A stretch of DNA of 64,000 nt from Apus apus (lineage: Eukaryota > Chordata > Aves > Apodiformes > Apodidae), in NCBI RefSeq assembly GCF_020740795.1, contig NC_067312.1:71754905-71818904 (forward strand), written 5' to 3'. A program made the position numbers and the translations under genes. Shown piece by piece: positions 54,710 through 64,000 of the stretch. The notes beneath the pieces are model-generated. The model was not told where the DNA came from and made no database searches. It saw nothing but the letters and a program-made list of their open reading frames with translations. Position 1 is the stretch's first letter. Every line of letters starts with the position of its first letter.

Positions 54710-54840
54710 ATGAAGAGTGAAGGACTAAGATCACCCCATTTATTCAAGGTCATGCAAAGATTTAAGTCTGAACAGTGAACTGAAACTATGCCTCTCAAGA
54801 AACAGTAATATATCTTGTCTTAACTACTCAGTAACACTTC
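54710..54840 (-). repeat. MIR-like SINE remnant, minus strand
   Basis: Antisense MIR-like order: a purine-rich start, TTCAAGGTCATGCAAAGATT (core), AAGTCTGAACAGTGAACTGA, CTATGCCTCTCAAGAAACAG and TGTCTTAACTACTCAGTAAC at the head. Strongly diverged. Confidence 0.4.
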
Positions 54841-55947
54841 TTTCTCTTTCAATACTAATGCATAATTAAAATATAAAAATACCTGTTTTCAGATGCCTGA
54901 ATCTCAAACTGACACGATGTTACATTCTCTGTACTAGTACAGCAAACACAGTTCTTCCCTTCAAACAGCAAAGAGTTAAGATGACAATATTGACTCCTTG
55001 TAAATCTTTTGTGGGCTCTCCATTATACACCAAGAAATTCTCAGTCTCAGTGGCAGGAAGATACAAGCTGGTCGTCAGCTTTGCAATAAAGTTGCCTGGC
55101 TTGTAATCATACCAGAATTCCTGCAGCAGTGACATGATAAATTATATTAGAAGGACTGAGCAGACATTAACTTATCCCTAATAGTCTATTTTGTGCCTGT
55201 GGACCCTTGGCTATCTGTTACTTTGATTTTATTTCAGAAGGAGGAAGCAAAGGTCAGAATCATAGGCAAATCTGTCGGCTCATTCTTCACCGTACAAGCA
55301 ATACACTACACGGAACATATTTGAAGTAATTTTGAGATGAAAGATAACATTTCAAAAGGCTCTTCTAGCAGTGAATCAACCATGAAGTACCCATAGCTTC
55401 CTGAGTCAATCTAGAGACGTTGATCAGTTTAGCACCAGGGAAGCGCATTAAAGGTCAAAGCCAAGAGCAATTAAGGGCTGCATGATAGGAAACAGAAGAG
55501 TCAATTGGGAAACATAGTGTAAATGAGCCTCATGTTTTCTGTACACCGTCTTTCTTTGCTTCCTTCTCTAGTTTCAGCTAAACGCAGTTTGAAGAGAGCT
55601 GTTCAACACTTGACAGCAGTAGTGGTAACTACTAAGCAGGGAAGGGGAGAGTTCCTCCTCATACCTCTCTATTTCTGTTTGAGGAAAAGCAAAATTGCAA
55701 TTTTTATAATTTTCACTCTTTATTTCCCACTACTTTTGCTCTTCTTTTTTCCTTGAATAGCATTGGAAGACACTCATAGAGTGGAAGTTGGGCATAATTT
55801 TGTACTTCTTTATTCTTATGCTTTTGTATATCCAAACAGCCAAGAAAGAACCCATAGCCCTTTTTAGTTAAACTCAATTATTCTCTTTCTCTTTAGTACT
55901 GTGAGTCTAGATAGTACAAGAGAAAACATTAATTTGACTGTAGGAGA

Positions 55948-56245
55948 CAAAGAATCAGAGATTAGCTGAGACTGAAAGAGGCCTCTGGGGATTATTTAGT
56001 TCAATTCCCCTGCTCACAGCAGGGTCAGATAAAGCAGGTTGGCTTCTCAGGTCTGTGTTCTGTTGGGTTTGGACTGTCTCCAAGAATGGAGATGTTTCCT
56101 CCAAGGGTAACTTGTCCCAGTGTTCAAACACCCTCACAGTATTCTCTTATGTTTAAACAGCTTTTCTGGTATTTCTGTGTGAGCCCCTTGCTTCCTGTTC
56201 CTGACCTTGTATACCGAGATAAGGATGTCTTTTTCAGTCTCACTG
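55948..56245 (-). mobile_element. CR1 LINE 3' fragment, older copy, minus strand
   Basis: Antisense CR1 3'-end signatures in order: AGAATCAGAGATT, GAGGCCTCTGGGGATTAT, TTCAATTCCCCTGCTCACAG, AGGGTCAGATAAAGCAGGTTGG and CCAGTGTTCAAACACCCTCA. Divergence is greater than in the copies at 27403 and 45347, and the tail repeats are barely recognisable. The right boundary is approximate. Confidence 0.85.
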
Positions 56246-59135
56246 AATCCAGTGATACATAGAAATGCTAGACCAAATTATGTGATTAGGATATACTAAT
56301 TTACTTCTGCAGTCCACATATTCAGGTTTTCTACTGTAAGCGCAAAGGCCAAAAAGTATTTTCTTGGTGGGACTCAAAACTCTTATCTAATATTATGACT
56401 TTAAAACTGATGACTTAATGAAACAAACCCACAAAATGTTATGAGAATTGCAAGAGTAGACTGTTAATGCTTTCTAGGCCATCTGCCATATTTAAGCTTC
56501 CATGACAGAGAAATATGAAGGAAATTCTCTTTGAGGTAAGCCCACATATATTTCCTTTGTGCTATACTGTCCTTACTGAAGCCTGGGAAGAGCTTATGTA
56601 CCTACAGTAAACTGGAATTGCCTTTTATGGGTTTTTTTAGATGTGCAAGATTTCCTAAAAACATGGGGAATAAAAAGTTGCAGCTGTTGACCATCAGTGC
56701 ATTTAATTTGTCCTTTTGTTCATATTTATTTGCACATTGAACAGTAACTGAACTTGCAAATCTTTAATTGCAAAAGAAAAGGCGTATTCTTGCTTCTGGT
56801 TTTCCTCCAGACTACAAAGACTATCTATAAATTTCCCTGAAGTAGACACAATAAGACTGTGAATCCATTGCCAAAAGAGCCATTGCTCATAAGTGGCATT
56901 TCTGTGGACTTATAAGACAGAAACCCAAAACTATTTAACCGATATCCTGGTTTTCTAATGACTTTGGGTCCCAGCTTAGGACATATTCAAGCCTGATATA
57001 AGAAATATGTTAAATTGGCTATTTGTTGTCAAAGGAACTCAAAGACAGTGTGTTTCCACATGGGAGACCCCCATCTTCCTGTCTTTTTTTCTTAGGGTGT
57101 GCTCTTGCCCTCCAACATGCGGTCTCCATTATTCACTACATCCACAACATTCTATTTAACTTTTATGTGAGAAACTCAATATAAACTGGACAGTTGGTAC
57201 TAATATATGTTTTAAAAAGCATAAAACTTGTAAATCATAGTTGCCTGGAAGTTTCTGGAGTAATATAAATAAATAAATTAGTACATGAATATAATTGTCT
57301 GCAGAAGATGGGTTGCTTTCTGAAATGAATATTTTGCATACTGCAAGTCACAGAAATATAGATTTGCTGAAATTCATAATCAGTCAGAAACAAAAAGTCA
57401 CATTCCTCCAATATAATGTCAGGAGGAGGCTGAAGTCTAAACAAATTACAGCAGCTCAGTAATGGTATAGGTTTGAACCAATGTTCCTCAGATGAAATAA
57501 CAGAATCTGCATCAATCATATGATGCACTAAAAATGACTCACCCACACAATATGACTTGACAGTATCTGTGTTTCCTGGTCTCATAATAAATGTTTGTGT
57601 TTTCTCTTGATGCTTACAGTGTTTTCTAAAAATGTGGCAGTTTTAATTTTCAGATAGACAACCATTATTGCTTGGCAATGTTCTATTTGATTGACATTAT
57701 CTCATAATTCTCTGCATGTTTTCTGCTGTTTGATACTTCTTGAAAAACATGCTTCTTTGGTCTCAGATCTAAAGTGCATGATTAAAAATAAGTAATTCTC
57801 AAGCTCCATTCAGCCAGATGAGATTTGAAGCCAGATTGGACTCAACTGTATCTGCAAATATCATGTATTTGAATTACTACACTCAAGAGCAAAGCCTTAT
57901 CTTCATGAGCCACAGTCTGTGAAAACTCATTGACCTCTTTAGATTTTTGTTAAATACCCTTCTGCTTGTTTGAATACTGAGGCAAGTAATAATCTTCAAA
58001 AGTATTTCTCCCAAACAAAACTATCCAATTAAATAGAATTGTAGAAAAGTTGTCCAATGGTGAACTAAAAGGAATCGTCAACTTCATGATTCTATTCATT
58101 TTGTTTAATGTGGTACTGAAAATTGAAACAATGGGACATCACTGGTTTTCCAGGCAACTTAAGCCTGAGCTTTCTCATCTTTAAAAAAAATCTCTTTCTT
58201 CCTGCAATATGCACCAAATACTTCTCTTTTTCTCTGCTACACATATATGAAAAGTGGATGATTCACTTTTGTAGCAAATTTTTATGATTTAAAGATTATT
58301 ATTATACCTGTCCTTCACTGTATTAATCTTTAGGCTAGGCTAGTTTAGGTTTTTCATATGGTTCTTCCAACTCATGCTTCCTAAACTACCATTTTTACTA
58401 TTTTGTTTATGATTTCTGTTAGCTGGTCTATAGAGCTCTCAAAATGTAGTATGTGGCACCAGGCACATCCCAGTTCAAAGGAGACCTTAAACCTTACTTT
58501 GTAAGTTGTTTTCCTTCTGCCCCAGTTCACAATGCTCTATTCGTTGAAAAAAGATTTTTTTCACCATTTTTTCCCCTCTGGTTACACAAGAACAATGTAA
58601 CCTCAAGGCATAACTTCCAAAATAATGCAATCTCTCCCTATTTTGCATTGTCTAAAAACTTAGGCATATTTTATATTCCATTATCCCAGTTACTAATGAA
58701 AATATTGAAGAGTACCAAAGGTGACTAGTCCTGGCAAAATCCCTTTTGATATGTGTTTCTGTATTCACAGTGAGCTATTGATTTTCTAATCAGTTTTGAA
58801 AATGTCACAATAGTTTTATCAAGACAGTATCTTCCTAGCTTGCTTATAAAGAGGTTACACACACCACTATCATTCTCTGATCCTACTGGGGAACACCCTA
58901 CTGGATTTGAATTTTTTTCTTATTGTCTGATTTGATCAGAGTGGAACATACATGAAAATGCAGGTGCAATCAGATATGGAGGTTGCTTTGTCAAGATGTA
59001 TCAGTTGATTGCTTCTCTGAGCCTGCTCACAGGGGAAAACAGAATGAAATGCCCGGAAACTAGATGCAACAATCCATTCACTGGCTAAAAGTCCAGATAT
59101 TGGTACTAAATAAAACCATTCAGATACATCAGCAA

Positions 59136-59158
59136 ATATATATATATATATATATATT
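59136..59158. repeat. (AT)n dinucleotide repeat, short
   Basis: About 11 AT units, ending in TTTAATC. Confidence 0.95.
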
Positions 59159-59444
59159 TAATCTACTCTGAGAGATTCTTTGTTAAAAATTGCATTCAGT
59201 ATAGTGCTGGATTTCCCAGGATATATCCGTGTTTATTTAATTGCACAGCACTTTTGGCTCCTGTACAGACATTCTACCTGCTCTTTTCTTCTTTTTACAT
59301 GTTATGTTGTCAGAATGAGACCAGTATGTCACACATTTGGAGCACAACTAGTTTTCTCTGGCACATGGTTTACAGGCTCAAGGGAGATGTGCTGAAAGGC
59401 ATACAAACCCCACAGCAGCCGTGTTTCTATGTGTCTCCTATGTG

Positions 59445-59471
59445 CTCCCTTATGCATGGGGCATAAGGGAG
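59445..59471. other. Perfect inverted repeat, 11-bp arms and 5-nt loop
   Basis: CTCCCTTATGC at 59445-59455 pairs exactly with GCATAAGGGAG at 59461-59471 across ATGGG. Not part of a recognised element. Confidence 0.9.
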
Positions 59472-59967
59472 ACAGTGACTTCAAACCCACACAGGGAGCA
59501 ACCACATCCCTGTGCCAGACCAGGCACCAGCCACTGGATAAAGGACTTGTTGCCTCTTACTCTGGCACCCAAATCTGTTGATAACCTACTTCTTTAGCAA
59601 AAGCTAAAGAATTTTTCCCTTTCTGTGTCTTTTCTCGTTTGCAGTAACATTTGAGAGAACATATGTGGAGAACAATGTGGCCAGATTATAATCTGGTTTA
59701 TCAAGCCTTTTAATCAGTATTAAAAAAAAAAAAAAAAGTAGTCTGTAATTATCTTTATCAATAGTAACAGCTGACTTTCCAGTCTTTCTATTCATTGTTT
59801 CAGCTGTGCAAAATCTGGAAAACATTTGATAGATTGTATTTACTATCTCCCATTTGTTCTTGGATGAGAGATGACCATTAAGTCCCTTAAGTACATCAAA
59901 ACAGCATGACATGATGTATGTGACCAGACGCACAGCCACGTGCACAGTCACTGCATTAATATAGTTT

Positions 59968-60022
59968 TTAGAATAACTTAAGTTGGAAAAGACCTTTAAG
60001 ATCACTGAGTTCAACCACAGTT
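59968..60022 (-). mobile_element. Very short CR1 tail fragment, minus strand
   Basis: About 55 bp matching only the extreme 3' end of CR1 in antisense: TTTAGAATAACTTAAGTTGG, then AAAAGACCTTTAAGATCACT, then GAGTTCAACCACAG. Severe 5' truncation of this kind is common for CR1. Confidence 0.85.
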
Positions 60023-60100
60023 TATTTCTGTACACCAATGAAAGTGTATTCTAAACAAACAAAAAACCCCAAAGAATAAATACAGCAACATTTGAAAAAT

Positions 60101-60140
60101 ACAAACCAAAAAAACAACAAACAAAAACAAAACAAAAAAA
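60101..60140. repeat. A-rich (AAAC)n-like stretch
   Basis: About 40 bp of A with interspersed C, just right of the short CR1 tail at 59968-60022. Low complexity. Confidence 0.8.
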
Positions 60141-62837
60141 TCTGCCAGCCTGCTTGACTTGCTAATAAAAGTTGAATCACACTTTGTACATCTATTTTAA
60201 ATCTATACAAGCAAAGTTACTAAAGAAACAGGTTGCAAATACTCAGTAAAATGACATTTTCCTTCAGACATTTGGAAATCCTGAAGCATAGGTTATTTGA
60301 AAGTAACAATATGCTCACTAATATTTCAGGTTATGCACTAAATTAAAAGCACAGAGCTTCCCTACTGCACATACACCTTCCTAGATTTTAGAAAATGGGA
60401 CCAAATCACTGTAGGCAATAAGCAACGCATATCAGAAGGTGGCAGCACCACTATGGTCTGCTGTAGTTGCAACACACATTTCGCTGCAATTTCAGTAAAA
60501 GAACTATTGCACCTATGGTAACATTATTTTTCTCCGATATGCTTCTTATAAATCTCTTGGTTGGGCCCAACACTATAATGTTTTCAAAGCTATTACAAAA
60601 CAGAACATCTGCAATGTGCTTTTCCCATTTCTAGGCAGTATTTTTATGTGTGACTCACGGTTGGGTTTTTCTCTTGCTTGAAAATATGTTTCTGGAAAAA
60701 AAAAACCACCACACACATATTTTGGGGTGTAGCATGCATTTTATCAAGTATTAATAAATAGATGAGTCATTATTCAGTTCCAGTTTGAGAGTCTGGGAAG
60801 TTATTTTAGCAATGAAAGGTTTTTTCCTACATTAAACACCTACTTCCTCTACATGATGATTCCAAAGCTGCAGGTCCTGATGAATCCGCTCTTTGGAAAT
60901 ATGCACAGTTTTACTTAACACTTTATTGACATTTCTAAGGTTAGGGGCTTTATGTACTGCTTTTTGATCAGCCATGTACGGTATTACAGATGCCGTTACG
61001 CAAATAGATGAATAGTTTTATTCACTGAGCCCTGCCTGAGTTTCTATTGATTTCATTGACTTACTAATGTAAGTAAAGTTGCTTTACTGTCGTTTTACTG
61101 GATCAGAATCTCACAGCACAGCGGTATTGCACCATGCCTTTTGTGTATAAGGTCTTCCAAAACAGGAGTGCCAAGCAGGGATAGCCACTAACTAGTGGAA
61201 CAAGGAATCAACAGTGTTAAGACAACGGAGAGTAATAGCCTATATGCTCAAAACTACAAATCAACAGCAGCCTGCTATTTTACACAGCTAGTTTTCAATA
61301 GATGCACACAGACTGCCTCTTCTCTATGTATATAGGCCTTGCTGTAGAAAGGAATTCTGAATGCAAAGAAAAGTTAATCACAACAGATGTCAGTACACCT
61401 CATGACATAATGCACTAATACTTACAGATACAGTTTAGATTATGAGTTGCCAGGTACTGTGACGTATGCAGTGTAAATTAATAAGATGTGACACACAAAA
61501 AAGACTCCAAACAAACCCATACGTCACCCATCCACTTAGAAAAGTACAGACCAAAAGTGAGCAAAATTGAATTTGAACTACCTCTAAATAACTTTTCTTC
61601 CTTTTTCCTCTAGGGTAGTTTGAAACCTTTGTTTTCTACCACTTAAATTTCTGCCAAACACATTTTCAATACAACCTATCTCCATTGCCCATATGTTCCT
61701 TTTAGACTTCAAACATTTGAAGTAATTAGAAGATATTATTAATGGAAAGCTGTCTCAAGATAATGGTCTTCTGCTATTAGACAAATGCCAAGATGACATT
61801 TTTTGAAGCAAGAGGCATACATCCAGGGACATTCTTCTGATCTTATGATTTTAGGTCTATTGTGCCAGAAAATTAATGATGTAGCTTCAGCTGTAATATC
61901 TAATGTGCCCTGCACTAGAAAATGGCAGTGACTTTGTGTGCCAGTGACTGTAGTGGAAAGATTTGTCCCAAGAGAGACTCTGCAGCCTTGCAAAGACTCA
62001 TTAATACAGTTTGGGTCTGATTCCATTATCAGCTCTTTGGATTCACAGCACCAGGCCAAGAGAAGCTAAAAAGAAAGGTAGCCACCAATGAAGCACAGCA
62101 TCAAATCAATCAGCTAATTTACAGGCTTTCATTTGTAAACTTTACTTCATTAAGGGAAAGGGAGATTTCCTTCTCACTTCAGCCATTAACTCATGTGTCA
62201 TGTTAACAATCTCATATAGTAATATTCCATATAACTCTCGAGAAAATTTTTGAAGTAGTCAGTGCAGATTACTCTGTGACTTCTTAATATGTGTTTTAGA
62301 TGTTTGTTTTCAGAGCCGTTGATCATGTTCAAGATTTCCATCCTGTTGTGCTAGCTAAAAGGAAACAAAAAATAAGTGTTTTCAAAGCTAAGTGAATGAA
62401 AAGGACATGGAAATTGTTTGTTCTGCTAAGTGTGATGTTGCCATTTGATTTACTGTTCAGACAGTGATGAAAACTGGGAGGAAGCAAAGCACAGGGAACT
62501 AGATTTTGCCAAGTATTTTAATGCTGCTTTGCTTCAGTAGCCACTGTGGCACTTACTTGAAAAACACAGGGTCAGAACCATGGATTCATCACTTGGTTTA
62601 CATGCCTAGCAGATAACTGCAGTGGGAGCTTTGATGATAGTGAAGTTCTAAAAAAGCTTAAGAAGTGAAAGCATGTAAGATTGTCACATAGCATAAAACC
62701 AGTCACAAAGCATATCCAGATTGATACGTGCCTGGTTAAAACCTGGTTATTTTGTGGGATCCTTTAGAGCTATGAGAACTGACAGCACCTGAACAGCTAC
62801 TACTGAATAAGCAATCCAGTGGAGCAAAGAGTAATTT

Positions 62838-62858
62838 TCCTTTCTCTAAGAGAAAGGA
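62838..62858. other. Palindrome, 10-bp arms with one central base
   Basis: TCCTTTCTCT, a central A, then AGAGAAAGGA. Purine/pyrimidine segregated arms. Confidence 0.9.
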
Positions 62859-64000
62859 CAGTCCAAGCAATAAGTGTGTGTGAGGTCTGAGAAAGGCGGA
62901 GATAAATGACATGTACAGAAAAAGAAGATGGAGAGGGTTTGTGACCTTTTATTAGCCATCAGAAATAATTAGACATTTTCTTTGTCTATGCGTATCATTG
63001 ACAAAACATTCAGGAACAAAACAAAAGGTTTTTAACAGAAGCACATCCTCTGTGATAAAGGAGTTTTGGTAGGAGCATTGAAATCCTCACTGCTGAACAT
63101 AGCTTTTCCTGCCACAATATTTGTACAGAAATTTCTTTACTTTTACAGTAACAACTCAGTATGTCAAACTAGGTGTCAATTTGTGGCTGTGAATGATTTT
63201 AAAAGTTTTTGGAAATAGATATTAGTGGCAAATTACATTAAATAAAAGCTGAAGTGATTTTATCAGAACTAATAGGCAGTTAAAAAGTAGAAAGAACCTC
63301 CCCGAAAAATCCATGGGGAAAAAACCAACCAACCAACTAAAAAAATCCCTGATAGTTTTAAATAGTAAAATCGAATAAAACTAACGACTTGCAGTTAAAT
63401 TGCATCTGGATTAGTTACAGATGTTCTGAACAAGAAAAAAAAATCTTCTGACAGACTCTTCCTAACATCCACTAGGTGGCAGACAGGGACCACGTTTAGC
63501 TTGTCTTATCTCCACAAAACCTCCCATTCATACAGCAGATAAAGAACTGCATTATTAATTTATACCACTGCATCCACTCTACACCTAATATTTGTTTAGC
63601 CAGCTGTTTCCTCTAATCCTCCTTAAACACCATTGATCGAAATTCTAAGTATATTCAGACTTTTTTTGCCCCAAAGACCATTTTGTTACCTACAAGTTAC
63701 AAGCTAGCTTTTCAAGTGCAGTACTGTATGCTACAGTTACTAACAGTGGAGACAGAATGTCTAATACTTCCTCAGAACCAACAGAGGCAGTCTGTCATAT
63801 GAAAATAATTTTTTTTCCAAATCTTTTCATTTCCAGGGAGTTTTAAGTAATGAAATACACTATCAGGTTTACAACAAAACAGAAATGCAAAATATTTTAA
63901 CTTCCAAGGATAGTTTAACTACTGTTTCAGTAAAAAGGGAAATGAAAAGCAGAAAACACTAATTTTCAGTTCTCACACTTGAGTCCTTGCAGTGAGTTGG

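Larger units (their letters stand above)
34999..64000 (-). other. HAPLN1 intron 1 and/or 5' flank; no first exon identified
   Basis: Upstream of the first coding exon for the whole rest of the window. Link protein genes in other vertebrates have a non-coding first exon separated by a very long intron, so most or all of this stretch is probably intron 1. Recognised contents are CR1 fragments, MIR-like remnants, simple repeats, short perfect inverted repeats and a CpG-rich patch, listed separately. No EDIL3 exon or other coding exon was recognised. Confidence 0.6.

Overview
The window is vertebrate nuclear DNA, almost certainly from a bird. It is AT-rich, with no dense ORFs, operons or ribosome binding sites. 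Its recognisable mobile elements are sparse, 5'-truncated CR1 LINEs, several with the tail-end octamer-like repeats typical of sauropsid CR1. The one protein-coding gene I recognise gives a product nearly identical to the cartilage link proteins of other amniotes. The exact species cannot be read from the sequence.

The gene is HAPLN1 (hyaluronan and proteoglycan link protein 1, also called CRTL1), on the minus strand. All four coding exons are present, in gene order: 34998-34873 (short 5' UTR piece, start codon, signal peptide), 22484-22113 (Ig V-type domain), 12951-12649 (link module 1) and 6120-5831 (link module 2 and the TGA stop). Joined, they give a 1065-nt CDS (354 aa plus stop). Every coding intron is GT-AG and phase 1, and each exon matches one protein domain. 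HAPLN1 is secreted and locks hyaluronan to aggrecan and versican in cartilage, perineuronal and embryonic matrix.

Layout: 1-5830 is 3' flank and 3' UTR, with no coding exon. 5831-34998 holds the coding exons and three introns of 6,528, 9,161 and 12,388 bp. 34999-64000 is intron 1 and/or upstream DNA; no first exon could be identified with confidence. In other vertebrates the neighbours are VCAN (beyond the 3' side) and EDIL3 (beyond the 5' side); I see no exon of either here.

The rest is non-coding. It contains CR1 fragments (27403-27990, 45347-45635, 48750-49482, 55948-56245, a tail at 59968-60022, and an older one near 44840-45215), a few worn MIR-like SINE remnants, homopolymer A/T runs, a 56-bp TA repeat 175 bp from the exon 3 acceptor, a G-quadruplex-type tract, several perfect short inverted repeats, and a CpG-rich patch at 36429-36682 just upstream of the first coding exon. 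I found no RNA gene, CRISPR array or intact mobile element, and no sign of a new multi-gene system. The findings are local structural or regulatory candidates.
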